Source: Lutjanus erythropterus
Taxonomy: Eukaryota > Chordata > Actinopteri > Lutjaniformes > Lutjanidae
Length of the DNA stretch: 64,000 nt
Assembly: GCA_020091685.1 (NCBI GenBank)
Contig: CM034606.1
Location: 17,934,695-17,998,694, forward strand
Reading direction: 5' to 3'
A program made the translations under genes and the position numbers. This document shows positions 25,099 to 37,500 of this stretch, one piece after another (position 1 is the first letter of the stretch; the number at the start of each line of letters is the position of its first letter). The notes under the pieces are model-generated. The model was given only the letters and a program-made list of their open reading frames with translations, searched no databases and was not told where the DNA came from.

Positions 25099-26255
25099 AC
25101 AGAGGAGATAGAGATACTAAAGTACAATTATACTAAAGTATAATTCTAAATTCAGTAACTCTTATTGTTTGTGATTAGCTTTTATTGCATTATTATATTA
25201 TTTGATTTTTTCCACCCCGTTAAAATTTTTGTTTTGTACTAAAATATTCAACTAGACTCTGCAGTTAAATGTAGGTCAAATGTAAAGTGGGTTCTTGCTG
25301 CCAAGTTGGTCAAACACATTAGAGACCTGTAGTGTTTCGCCATCTCAGAGTCGGCACACTTTGCTGTGCCAGCCAAGTGTAACACTGAACTTCCAGTGTG
25401 AGTTAATACAAGGGGGAACCCAACCAGCAGATGAAAAAAAAAAACTATGTACTGTTTACATTGCAAAACAAAAGCTTTACAATTGGAGGTATTTTCCCAT
25501 AGTAGTGTGGGAATCTGTCCAAATGGATTACTGTGGGGAAATCGAAAGGTTACTGTGGGTTCTTTCATTCAGACTGATCAAAAATATACATTCCTTACTA
25601 TTACAGTCTTTTTGTTAGTTTAGAAAACACTGCTTTATTTTCTTTTGATGAATAATTTACAGTGTACATTTGTAATATGTCTGCTGGTACGTAAATGAAA
25701 TAGGATAGGATGACAGTGCCAAAAGGGGGAATCAGAATGTAAAGAAAATTGTAGATATGTAGTCCAGTAACTATTAAGCACAAAATGTATAAATCTTAAG
25801 ATTTGCGATGAGAGACATTGTGCCGTCAAAATGTTTCCAGTTTTTCTCAACAGCTTTGACTCATCAAAACAGTTTTTAACATTCTCTAAACTGTAAGTAT
25901 AGTTGTTCAGTCCCTGCAGGAAGCTGTGGTGTTTCTATTACAACAATTCACACAAATTCAATCAGTCTCCATGAATTCTGCACAACCATGTTTTATTTCT
26001 GTATTTATTTGTATTTTTTCTATTTATTTTGTCATGGGTACCAAAAAGAAGACAAGGTTTGTTACTGTTACTGAAATTTATCAGTGCTCTGTGCCCTTTT
26101 AAATTTTTACATTTTGTACTTGCTCCTTGCTTCTTTGAGGAATACCCCCAGGAGCACTGCTTCATTTACAAATAAAGTATATTTATTTTTGTAATCCTGA
26201 GGCTTTTTTGGTAAGGTTACTTGGAACACTCAGAATAGAGTGTGGCTTTATTCTC

Positions 26256-26314
26256 CACACACCCACACACACCCACACACACAACACACACAACACCCAC
26301 ACACACCCACACAC

Positions 26315-26396
<82 letters not shown>

Positions 26397-26405
26397 CACA
26401 CACAA
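26256..26405 (+). repeat. Long CA microsatellite
   Basis: About 150 bp of CA repeat with early CCACACA interruptions. All overlapping open frames (poly-His/Thr on the plus strand, poly-Val/Cys on the minus strand) are translations of this repeat. Confidence 0.97.
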
Positions 26406-27175
26406 ATCTTTTTTTCACTTGGTCTGCAATTTCATTGCAAAAACTACAAAACCATTGCAATGTGCATCACATTTTCTTTTAAGATTTTTTTTTTTTAAGA
26501 AAAGCTGCTGTGAAATTGGACATTTTAGGCTGCAACAATCCCCCCAAAAAAGAGTCTGCAAAATCCTGGAGGGACTGACTGTCATAAGAGTTTCAAGGGA
26601 ATCACAATAAACTTTTGCATGTTTGCAAAAAGTAGTAACTCACCAAAACATTTCATTCATCAAATTAATTCAAACCCATTTACTGATAAGCCAACCATGT
26701 GCAAGTGGTTACTGTGCAAAACTCTATTTACTCCTTTGCACACATGACAAAAAGTGCAATTTTCTTTAATGAATGAGAAATTAAAATCTGTTGCGAATAC
26801 CAAACAGAAATCTAAAAAATAAAGAATTATGCCAGTGTGAATTAGACAAAAAGGTAAATCACTGCTGCAGCTACCAGCAGGGTAATATTCTTTTTATTTT
26901 GCATGAAAGAAGCCCTATATCTGCTTTGTAACTACCATGATATTATTTGTTTTGTGGTACTAATTAAACTGAAATAAAAAAGGATAGTAGATTATGAAAA
27001 TGTTAAGTGAACATCTATTGAATGGTCAGGTTCTATAAAGTAGGAGCCACAGGCTATGATATAGGGGCCACCTTGTGGTAAAACATAGTGCTGTCCACTT
27101 ACAGATTAACAGTCACGGCAGAGCTCAAATGAACAAGCCACATTTGAGGCAAAGAAAAAATCCAAACATCACAGT

Positions 27176-27299
27176 GGATTATGACCATTTCGGAAGTGTT
27201 TTTCTGTGATAATAAATAGGGACGTCTCTGCGCAGCCTATCGGATTCCGGGATGCAATACGCATCCAAATGAAAAGAACGCCAGTCCTTTCGCTAATCC
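27176..27299. promoter_or_regulatory. Two CRX-type motifs upstream of lrit1
   Basis: GGATTA at 27176-27181 and TAATCC at 27294-27299 match the core bound by CRX/OTX2 homeodomain factors. They lie about 305 and 185 bp upstream of the lrit1 ATG. Photoreceptor expression of LRIT1 makes CRX control plausible, but these are motif matches only. Confidence 0.4.
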
Positions 27300-27480
27300 T
27301 TGTCTATCCTTTTTATCTCGGGACTCATAGCAGTCGGATCACTATGGGACAGCGAAGCGGTGGGACAAAGCCATGCGGATGATATTCCTGTAAATGAGAG
27401 AAAAACGCAAGTCTCTTTGACTTCAGTGGGCGCAAACTGGGCGCATGTAGGCAAGCTGCGTATGCGTAAAAGTGGCCAAA

Positions 27481-30120
27481 ATGTTCCTCGTCCTGCTCCT
27501 GGGGCTCTACGTGGCCACAGGTGAACTTGTGTCCCCAGTGAGCTCCTGCCCGTCGCAGTGCAGCTGTTTTTACCACAACCTGAGTGATGGATCAAAGGCC
27601 AGGTAAGCAGGATGTCCAGATATAAATAATTTTAGATCAAAAACACACTATTATGTGTTCTGGTCTATGCGCACAGACGCGCCGTTTTAGACGGACAGGT
27701 CCTGTCCTCATGCGAGGACAGATGTTTGCATAGAGGTGAACACGTGTACAAAAGATAATTCAGGGAGTGCATGTCGGTCCAATTTTATTTAATGCAGGAT
27801 TATCTCTCAAATGCACTTTCAACCCCCCATCTATGCGTTTTATGCGAGTTTGGATGGATTGGGAAATGAGTATTTTTCTCAGAATTATTCGCCTCAGCAT
27901 TTTTGCTTGATGCATCCTCTTCAAAACATGATTTAACATTAGACTTTATTGCTAATTTCTAAATTGTTATTTTATTTTTCATTTACTTTGTTGTGGAAAT
28001 GTCCTTAATGCGTAATTTGTGTAGACTAACTTAGAAGTGAACATAATTTCACTTCTCTCCCCTGTAGGAGCGTGATTTGCAATGATCCTGAGATCTCTCT
28101 TGTGCCTGTCGGGTTCCCCGTGGACACGTCCAAGCTGCGGATTGAGAAGACAGCCATCCAGCGGATACCAAGCGAAGCCTTCAACTACCTCTCCAGTCTG
28201 GAATTCCTGTGGATGTCTTTCAACACGCTGTCCGCCTTGAATCCGGACAGTTTCCGGGGACTGTTCAACCTGGAAGAGCTTCGTCTGGACGGGAATGCCC
28301 TCACCGCCTTTCCCTGGGAATCCCTCATGGATATGCCCAGCCTAAGACTTCTCGATTTGCACAACAACCAGCTCACCTCGCTGCCAGCGGAGGCCACGAC
28401 TTACATCAAGAACCTCACCTACCTGGACATGTCCAGCAACAGCCTGCTGACCCTGCCGGCAGAGGTGCTGTCCACCTGGCTGGCGGCAAAACCTGCGCAA
28501 GGGCCAGAGAGCTCCAAGATGATACTTGGTAAGGGACAGTGCGCCTCCTGAGAACCAACCTGCTTTCACCCAAACCTTCAGGTGGTGGTTTCTACCTGCG
28601 TCAGTGTGAAATACCTAAACTGTTAAACCGCGCTGTTAAACATTGTGCATAAAGAAAAGTGTGGTCATTGATTTGTGCAAAGCAACATTCTTGAACAGCA
28701 GCTGGACAAAACAATTGCACATCATTTGATATATGACGATAATATGGATGGTCGGTGGTAGTTGCTAAAAAATGCTCCATTAATATGAAGTATGTGCTTT
28801 TGAAAACCAAGATAAGATAAAACTGTTTTAGTCCTAAAGGAAGTTCTTGTGCTGTTTTAGAAAGGATTACTTCAAAATTACAGTAATACATAAAAAACAA
28901 CAATATTAAATATTAAATTATTAAATAGAAAGTGATATGTAAAATTTAAAGTGTATAAGGAGTAAATGCAAAAAACAAACAAACAAAAATTGTATCTAAT
29001 AGAACAACAATAGATAAACAATAACTAATAATAAACTAAAATAGAGAAAAGTAGTATTGGCAGTGATATTGAAACTAACAAAAAGTTATATTGCACCAGA
29101 TGTGATGTAAGACTACACATGGTATGAAAACATGGTATCAAGCATAACAGAACAGTAATATTACATTTGATGATGAACTTAATTTTGTTCTTGATATTTA
29201 ACAAAATAATATACATGATAATGATTATGAAAGTAGCCATATAACGTATTTAAGATGTAAAGATAATGCTTTAATTTAAAGCCTCTTAATGAGCATTTGC
29301 AGGTCATATATAAACAGATAAGAAATGCTATGACATACTATAGCAGTACATAATAGTTGTCATAGTATCCTAATAGTCATAAGCACATATAAATGTTCAT
29401 TAATGTATTTGTCAACAACTAGGACTATGAAGTGAATGCTAGTGTGTAATTAATTATAATTTATTAAAACTCAGCTGGGATAATATTAAACATGTATTCA
29501 TGGGATTCAGATGATTTAATTTATAACTGCTGACAAATACTGTGATTAAAAACTTAAAAGTGTCTTTATAGGTCTTTACTGTTTGGTATAATCCATTTAT
29601 TAAATGTGTATTAAATTAATACTATATAGGGCAGTTAAAATAAAGTGATACCAACATGAATTAAACTGTCAAGGTTATAGTCTGTAACATGAGTAAATTG
29701 CATGTTATCCAATTGTTCAAGTTATTTGCATCCGAACTTGCTCCTATTGTTTTTTTTTTTTTTTTTTTTTTTTAAATGACTCTTTTTTCTCTATGCTTTT
29801 ATATTAGAACTGAAGACAAAATGTTGCTTAATTAAGTGTGGAAGAAGGCTAATCGGATTTGGTTTTGTTTTTTGCCTTTGAATGTAGAACAGCTGTGCAC
29901 AGTGTTGCTGGACTTTATAGCCTACTGCATGTTTAGAATATGAGTAGAAATACAAAGTTCATTTTCCACTCATCCTCTGTTTTTACCTCATCCTCATCCT
30001 CAGAACAGTGGACAGATGTTCCAGGTCCAGCTCTGAGGGCTGGTGCTTTGGTCAAGGACAGAAGGGTGAAATGACAGCAAAACCTGACCTTGATCAGCAG
30101 ACCACCACCACCACCATCAC

Positions 30121-30158
<38 letters not shown>

Positions 30159-32396
30159 CGGCGACGACCATCATTGCCGTAGTCATGGTCATGATGTAGT
30201 TTATGAATTAAATGTTAATCCTCTTACAGGATTAACATCCTAACATCCACACCGGCCATCTGCAGGCTGCTCTATCACTTTGCACACAGCTGGACGCTCG
30301 TTCGTTTTGCTCCTGTAGCCTCACTTGTGCCCTCACCCTCAGGTCTCCATGACAACCCCTGGGTGTGTGACTGTCGGCTCTATGACCTGGTCCAGTTCCA
30401 GAAGTTTCCGACCCTTTCAGTGGCATTCATTGACACGAGGCTCCGGTGTTCAGCTCCGGAGAGTGTCTCAGGGGTCTTGTTCAGTGACGCAGAGCTGCGA
30501 CGCTGTCAGCTCCCACGTATCCACACAGCTGTGGCAAGAGTCCGAAGTGCTGTTGGGAACAATGTGCTGCTTCGCTGTGGGACCATTGGGGTCCCCATCC
30601 CAGACCTGTTGTGGCGCAGGGCAGATGGACGAGTCCTTAATGGAACAGGTGAGTGGTCAGATCTTTGAATATCAGAGTCTTTCTCTGGCTTGTGTCTGAC
30701 ATTAGATGCCTCTGTCTGCACTGTGGTGCTGTTGTTAATTAAACTGAAAGCTACCATGTAAGTCTGACTGACAGCTGTAGCTACAACAGAGTTACGCAAC
30801 ACTGATGATGATCAGTGCAACACTGCATAATCACCTGCTTGGTGATAGTTCTCAGTGTCTCATCATATTTTAATTGTCTTTTTCATTTAAATAACAAAAA
30901 ACAAGGCACTCTTTTAGAACAATTAAAATGCCTTTATTGTCACAGCATGGTCATGTTAGACCTTAAAACACAAACTGATGTGTTTTGACATCAAGTCTTT
31001 GTCAGGGAGTCAAAACATTCAGCATCAAGCCTTCTTCAGGTAGTCAAAATATTCACATATTTGGTTTCAAGCCTTCACAAGGGAGTTTAAAGAAAGGCTT
31101 GATGCCACATTGCATCAGAATTGGCTTAAAGGTCTAACATGACCCTGCCAAAACAATAAAGGCATTTTCATTGTTTTAAAAGAGTATTTTTGGAGTACAT
31201 TTTTGTGTGTGCATGTGCCTAGACACAAGACCAGCTCAAGCTAATTCATTTTGAGTTAAGCAATTGCTCCTAGCCAAACATTTTTTTGTCTTTGTCATTG
31301 ACTATACTCTTCCCTCTCTGTCACTACAGTCCAGCAGGAGACCTCGAAGGAGGGAATCACCTGGTCCATCCTCAGCGTCCCAGCGGTGTCCTATCGTGAT
31401 TCAGGGAAATACATCTGCAAAGCATCTAACTACGCTGGGAATGCTGAAGCGGTCATTTCTCTGATTGTCTCTAATTCCCCAAAACCAGAGGGGAACCAAA
31501 CCAGCAGCGACAAGAAAGCCAAACTCAAGAAACCCAATGGAATGGGCAAAGCTGCCTACCAGGAGAAACTAGTGGCTAGGTACGTGGTTCCAACCTCTAG
31601 CCCTTCATCCCTGCCTGCCCTGGATCCAGGCCTTCTGCCTGGTCTCAGTCCTGATCCTGGACTGGCTAGTTACAGCCTGGCGGACAGAGCCACCCCTGGG
31701 CCTGCCACCTCCTCCAACCCAGACGCACTGCTGGATCTGGAGAAGACTAATCTCAGCAACTTGGCGGCCAACACCTCATCGCTACAGCAGGACCCGGACA
31801 GGGTGGTCCGCTCAGTAAAGGTGGTGGGGGACACAGACAATACAATCTCTCTGAACTGGAGAGCCCCTAAAGCCAAGAACACAACGGCGTTCAGTGTGCT
31901 TTACGCTGTGTTTGGAGAGCGGGACATGAGGAAGATCAATGTCGGCGCCGGGCAGAACCGTGTGACCATCGATGGTCTGGTGCCCAGGACCAAGTATATT
32001 GCCTGTGTGTGTGTGAGGGGGCTGATCCCCAAGAAGGAGCAGTGTGTCATATTTTCCACTGATGAAGCAGCCAGTGCCACTGGCACCCAGAAGCTGATTA
32101 ATGTGATTGTGATCACAGTAGCCTGTATCATCGCCGTCCCACTCACTGTCATCGTGTGCTGTGGGGCGCTGAAGAGACGAATTCAGAAGTACTGGGGAAA
32201 GAAATCCAAGGACATCCAAGACTCATATGTGACCTTTGAGACACTGTCGCCCGGCACCAAGGCCAAAGGACTGGAGGGCGAGTATTTGAACAGACTGAAC
32301 CCAGAGGAGTCCAACAGGCTGCTGTCGGCCCGCTCCAGCCTCGACTCTGAGGCCACTGCTAAAATAGAGGGACAGCCTAACGAGTACTTCTGCTGA
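27481..32396 (+). CDS. lrit1: LRIT1, leucine-rich repeat, Ig and transmembrane protein 1, 4 exons
   Basis: Exons 27481-27602, 28068-28528, 30343-30648, 31330-32396; 1956 nt, 651 aa (human 623). All phases join and all borders are GT..AG. It is a retinal type I membrane protein of photoreceptors, reported to act at photoreceptor synapses. Order of parts: signal peptide MFLVLLLGLYVATG; cysteine-rich LRR N-cap CPSQCSC (23-29); about five LRRs (60-185, e.g. LEFLWMSFNTL, LEELRLDGNAL, LRLLDLHNNQL, LTYLDMSSNSL); LRR C-cap HDNPWVCDC from 197; I-set Ig domain about 255-345 ending DSGKYICKA; Ser/Pro-rich linker; FN3 about 455-541; TM about 552-576; tail ending QPNEYFC. It was separated from lrit2 by its position next to rgr and by the extra intron between LRRs and C-cap. 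The frame stays open for 111 codons beyond the TGA (see findings). Fish may have lrit1a and lrit1b; copy not determined. Confidence 0.95.
29750..29773 (+). repeat. Poly-T tract in lrit1 intron 2
   Basis: Run of 24 T. Confidence 0.95.
30101..30158 (+). repeat. CAC/CAT trinucleotide repeat in lrit1 intron 2
   Basis: Five to six ACC/CCA units followed by more than twelve CAT units, about 185 bp upstream of lrit1 exon 3. Confidence 0.95.
30907..31185. mobile_element. Foldback MITE in lrit1 intron 3
   Basis: The left arm 30907-30967 (CACTCTTTTAGAAC..., ...ATGTTAGACCTTAAA) is a close reverse complement of the right arm 31126-31185 (TTAAAGGTCTAACATGACCC..., ...GTTTTAAAAGAGTA). The arms are about 60 bp. 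Between them are three degenerate copies of a block of about 35 bp reading TCAAGYCTTY..CAGGKAGTCAAAA. There is no coding capacity. Confidence 0.75.
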
Positions 32397-32732
32397 CATC
32401 ATGCTCCAGCTCCGGCTCCTGCTCCACGCTACCTCCCTCGCACTCATCCACATCCTCGATCCAGTCCCAACCCCAACACCCATTCACATCCCCATCACCA
32501 CCCCCATCCCCATCGCCACCCGCATCCATACCCCCACCACTACCCATACTCTCACCCTCAGCAACATCCTGACGTCAGCCCCCCTCCCACACGCTCCCAT
32601 ACACCCACGCCATGGGATTCCCCTCCTCCCGTCCCTCCTCGCTGGATCATGCCGCCCACTCCACCGCCACAGAGAGCCAACTTCTATCAAAGGACTTTTG
32701 CACGCTGCACTATAATGGAAATATCAGTTTAG
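32397..32732 (+). other. In-frame open extension after the lrit1 stop codon
   Basis: Directly after the lrit1 TGA (32394-32396) the same frame runs 111 codons without a stop to TAG at 32730-32732. It would encode an Ala-Pro, His-Pro and Pro-rich tail, starting HHAPAPAPAPRYLP and ending QRTFARCTIMEISV. Pro codons in the APAP stretch alternate CCA, CCG, CCT, CCA, and the His-Pro stretch uses CAT/CAC and CCC/CCG/CCA/CCT. The variation is therefore mostly synonymous in this frame. The C-rich composition alone also makes stops rare, so translation is not proven. Confidence 0.4.
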
Positions 32733-33396
32733 AGAGTTTTTAATTAACTTGTGTAGAATATATCATGTTTCTTGCAGATAGAGTGAATTTCACTGGGCTG
32801 TCGTTCATGTGTCCATGCATTAAATAGTAAGACAACATTCAAACTCACTCATGCTTTTACGTCTAAAAGAATGTTTTATCACTAAGCCTGTAAGAGAAAA
32901 CATGTCAAAAGCTGAAAGAGCATAACAATCATCGTCATTTATATTTCATCTCATCTGCATGGCCCAGCGAAGAAACCTCTGCAACCCAATCTAACTTAAA
33001 GGGAACTTGATGGCCGATACTCCATTGTTAATATCATATATGTATGTGTATGATTTGTATATACTTTACTGGATGATGTACACTTACATATACAGTTAAG
33101 TCTGTGCCTCTGTATATATCTGTCATACGTTCTCAGAGAAGATATACACATAGGCATGGTTCAACGCGCTGGTGAATGGAGAAAAGCTGGAGCTGGAGAG
33201 AAGTACAGAAAGGACTGAACTATGACACTTTGTAAATAGGGTGGAAATGATGCAAAATGAAAATGTTAAATGATTTCTATTCCCAGCAATGAGACACATA
33301 CTGAAATATCTCTATGTACCTGTTTTGTGCCACCTAGAGGCATCATATCCCCATTAAATGTAGATTCACTCCAATTATATTATTTGAAAGATAGTA

Positions 33397-33402
33397 AATA
33401 AA
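33397..33402 (+). terminator. Poly(A) signal of lrit1
   Basis: AATAAA about 1.0 kb after the lrit1 stop codon, followed by a T/GT-rich stretch (TGTCCTATTAGTGGTACTGTGTGTTCTT region). It would give a 3' UTR of about 1 kb. Confidence 0.6.
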
Positions 33403-33419
33403 CTTTTATATAAACATGT

Positions 33420-34290
33420 CCTATTAGTGGTACTGTGTGTTCTTATATCTACTATCACATCACCATATTGATGATTTTTTCGTAACTGTTTTTAATGAAG
33501 GCAAAAATCATAGACTTAAGTAATCCTTAACTACTGCACAACACAGATGATTTAATGCATGAATTAATGCAGATTGTAAAATGATTTCCTATTATTCACC
33601 ATTAACAAATAATCAAGTCACCATGACTTTATGTGATTAGTTCATATTTAATAGATCATCAGTGAAGGATTGTTAATTAACAGTTTCAGCATGAATAAAT
33701 ATAAAATTATACACAAATTATACTCATTTTTCTTATGTGGATTTGTCCACTGTTGACTATCAATGTCGGTCCCAACTGGTCTAAGACATGAAGGTAGCAC
33801 TAAGTCACCCTTAATTAAGGATTGTAAGTTGCAATGGCTTCATTAATGTGAGTAAATCATTTATTATTGATTTATAATTCAGTTATAAGCCATTAATAAC
33901 AACAGCTACCTACACACAGTGTACAGAAAATGTCACTAAACACTGTCTTGTTTTGCTCCAAGACAAATTTCAGGCAGAACAAGACTGAAAGACTGAAATA
34001 AACTGAGGACTAATTTTTTTATAGAGGTACTTTCAACACTATGAGATGTTAGTATTGTATTATTTTTAAAACTTTTGACAACCTTACTCTACCAGTGGGA
34101 TATTTATTTATTATTTTTGATTCATCAATAATCCAACAATCCTCTAATAGACCAGTTATTTCCCTGAAAAACATGCAAAGAATTCAGTATTCATTAATGG
34201 ATTGGCAGCTTTTATAATTGCATTATCACCAAATAGAATGGGTAAACACAAGTCAGAGAGATTTTTCTCTAAATGGCAACCCAAAACTTG
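33420..34290. other. Short intergenic spacer between lrit1 and lrit2
   Basis: AT-rich sequence with no coding exon or recognised repeat between the likely lrit1 poly(A) site and the lrit2 5' region. Confidence 0.55.
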
Positions 34291-34298
34291 TTCTTATT

Positions 34299-34499
34299 GG
34301 ATTATAGTTGATCAATAAAGAAACAGAAAATCATTCCTTACATTACTTACAACTTCGTAAGATTTGACCTATCAGAAAGTGGTGCCAACTTAAACATTTA
34401 ATGGGTCAGACCTTCTGACACTGACAGTCAAGTGTTAATCATGTGTGTCTTTCCTGAGAATTAGAAGCCACTTGTTCAGGACGGCTACGTCAGGGATTA
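34299..34499. promoter_or_regulatory. CRX-type motifs upstream of lrit2
   Basis: GGATTA at 34299-34304 and 34494-34499; the second lies 85 bp upstream of the lrit2 ATG. They match the CRX/OTX2 core. Motif evidence only. Confidence 0.4.
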
Positions 34500-34583
34500 A
34501 GTGTAATAAGCTTCTCCCGTCTGCCGCACTCGGTATGTCTTGAGCACGAATGTAGTCCTCAAATTTAGGTATTTTCGCGGACT

Positions 34584-37500
34584 ATGGACACAATCTGTTA
34601 CCTGCTAGTTATAGTTTTGTTCAACACTCAGGCGCATGAAACTTCTTCTCAATGTTTACACGGGTGCAGCTGTGTAGAGGACCGTCATGGAAGGTAAGAC
34701 CTGATTTCATGGAGTCCACTCTTCACTGAGGCAGAGATATTTTTAACCTTTGCAACCGTGTCAGTGGGTGATCATGGCTATGAGGAAATTACATAGTTAG
34801 TTTTAGTGGTTAAATTCCAACCCATTCCACCAAATCCATTCATTTGCATGATGTAACTTCTAAAAATTAAACTTTTTTTAAGCATTGTATCTAATAACAC
34901 ATGTTTAACTATTCAAAATGTCTAATGGTCAATCTCAGGTCATTTCATTTATTTATTTTTAAAGGTTTCTAAATGAGTCCTGTGCATTTTTGGTAACAGG
35001 ACTTTTTAGCTCAGCATTAGCAAATACAGGAAATGTACTCAAGTGAAATTGAACCACATGGCTACAAAGCTAATAGCATGAGGACATTTTGCACTTTTAA
35101 GTGGTTCACCAAAATTATCTTAAAAAAAAAACAACATAACAACATTGAAGAAATAATTAAGGTAACAGATGGACTTTTTCATTTATATTTACAATATAAT
35201 CATAATTTGAGAAAATAGTTAGAGGATTTACTTTTGGACTTCCTATGGCCTTTATGAGACTCAAATGATGCTTATTGGCCATGTGACTTAATATCCCAAA
35301 CTTTTAGGGGGGAAGGAGTGTCAGGATAACAGTACTGAGGGAAAAGCTGGGGACACAACTAAAATGTGTATTTTAACCAACATATTACGAATTTCTCATG
35401 AGAACATATATTTAAATGTGAAAATTAAGAATTAATCACATAATGATTAAAAAATATATAATTTGTGAATCCAGTCTTTATATTTCATGATGAAGTGCTG
35501 TGTTAAAGAGTGGAGATGGTCGAAAATCCCATTTTCTCAATATTCTAGGTAGTAGAAGAAAAGATGTGAGACACTTTCCTTGATAAAATAATGTATCATA
35601 CTGATACTTTTCATACATTTGTTTTTGTATTACCTGGAGATGACAAATGTAATGATGTGGTGGAATGGCCCTTTTAATTTGTGGCTGTAGTCACTGAACT
35701 CAGAGAGGAGGTGACACATGTTTGATAAAACACTGAAAAAGTGCCCTTTTGAATGCAACATGATAAAATACCCTCTTGAAGGCCCTTAATGCTAGAATAT
35801 CCCATTAAATGGTTAAATACTTCATGGTTCCCTGTATGTTTTTTTTTTTTATTATTGTTGTTACGGAGGTGTAGCAGTTACACCTTAAATCATATAATAA
35901 AACTATTCCAATCTAAACCAGGGATTTGGAGTGTTTCTCCATAAACGCATCATGACTTTGGTGAACTGTTGCCCTATGTTTTTTTCGCCCATGACCCTCA
36001 AACAATCTGAGTCCGTCACTGGTAGTAAATTGTATTTATGAGTTATCAGGTAACACAGTAACCAAATATTAATTTAGACTCTATCCTTTAATTCCAGGTC
36101 TCTCGTATGTATGGAGGAGAGCGCGTTTGGGGCCATACCAGAGAACCTTCCAGATGATATGACCAAAATACGCATAGAAAAGTCTCACTTCACTGAAATA
36201 CCCAGGGGGGCTTTCTCGCAAACACCCGCTTTGGAGAACTTGTGGCTGAACTTCAATGATATCACAGTGATAAACTCGAAGGGTCTGGAGGGTTTAGGGA
36301 ACCTGACCGAGCTTCGTCTGCAGGGGAACAAGCTGCGCTCAGTACCATGGACAGCGTTCGAGGACACGCCGGCCCTCAAGATCCTGGACCTGAAGCACAA
36401 CCAGCTGGACGTCCTGCCGGAGCATGCGTTAAAATATTTGCCAGGTCTGACTTACTTAGACTTATCCTTCAATCGGCTTACGGTCATATCGAAGGAGGTC
36501 TTCCAAAACTGGCCTCTGTACCAAAAATTGCAGAGCATGGAGGAGCGGGAGGCGACCGCCTTCGTGCCGAGCGTCGTGCTGGCGCTGCACGACAACGCGT
36601 GGCTCTGCGACTGCCGCCTGAAGGGCTTCGTGGAGTTCATCAGATCTCTAAGCCCCCCGATTATTCTGATGAACTCCTACTTGACTTGCTCAGGGCCGGA
36701 CTTTAGGGCGGGCAAGTTCTTCCACGAGGTCGAGCTGCAGGCGTGCATAAAGCCCGTCGTCTCCACCCCGTCCTCCAACATCAGCCTGGCCCTGGGAGCC
36801 AACCTCACCCTGCACTGCCTCGCAAAGGCCCGGCCAGACCCCATGGTGTGGTGGACATATGGTCTGAAGATAATCAGAGGATTTCATGGTAAGAGAGTGA
36901 TGTCCACACACCCAGTCCGAGTGATATCTTGTGTTAAATTAGATGCTTTAACACACATTTTAATCGCAGAGCCATATAACCCTCTCCTTAAGATGAGGAG
37001 GGTTAAATCTGGATATTGGCCCCCTGCGATATAATCACCACTGAATCTCACAACACCATCAGTGTTGATTAAGAGTGTTGGAGATTATAGTGAACTGTAG
37101 CCTACCTAATGTCAGCCGTGTTGGGATACTGTGTAATTAAATAAAGATCTGCGTCATTAGACTTAACCTTCAGAGTGGAGTGCTCACTGCAGATCATAGC
37201 TGCCAGTAACCAGTCCATCATCACCTAACAGCAGCCAGGCTGATGCTTCTCCCACTGGTGTCTGTAGTGCTAAAACTATCACCATGCTAACAGTTATCTG
37301 TCTCTTTATTGTGGGTAGAAACCAGATGTTGGCAGAATAGCCTTTTATACACATTTATACTCACCAAAGTACGCGTAAAAGTAGCCATCAAAATAATGAG
37401 TAAGACTTGTTCAGAGTCCTCCACTATAAAAAATAACATTGTGTCTCTGAAAAATGAATTAAACAGCCCATCTATATACTCAAGACACACAAGCATGTGC

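Larger units (their letters stand above)
21830..27280. other. Intergenic region between the divergent rgr and lrit1 genes
   Basis: No coding exon was recognised. It contains the 22.35-22.66 kb repeat, a GATT simple repeat at about 23100-23122 with a partial family-B sequence to about 23220, family-B copy 2 at 24.8-25.1 kb, and a long CA microsatellite. The 155-aa frame at 23650-24117 (plus) has no recognisable domain and lies in AT-rich DNA, so I do not call it a gene. Confidence 0.6.

Noticed and set aside
26183-26610. Several His/Thr- or Val/Cys-rich frames around 26.3 kb
   Set aside because: Pure translations of the CA microsatellite.
30325-30699. 124-aa frame overlapping lrit1 exon 3
   Set aside because: A different reading frame of the LRRCT/Ig exon. 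The lrit1 frame fits splice phases and domain motifs; this one does not.
32484-32690. Minus-strand frame and G-rich strand over the lrit1 3' region
   Set aside because: A by-product of the C-rich tract. The G-runs could form quadruplexes, but the codon pattern of the plus strand explains the sequence better.
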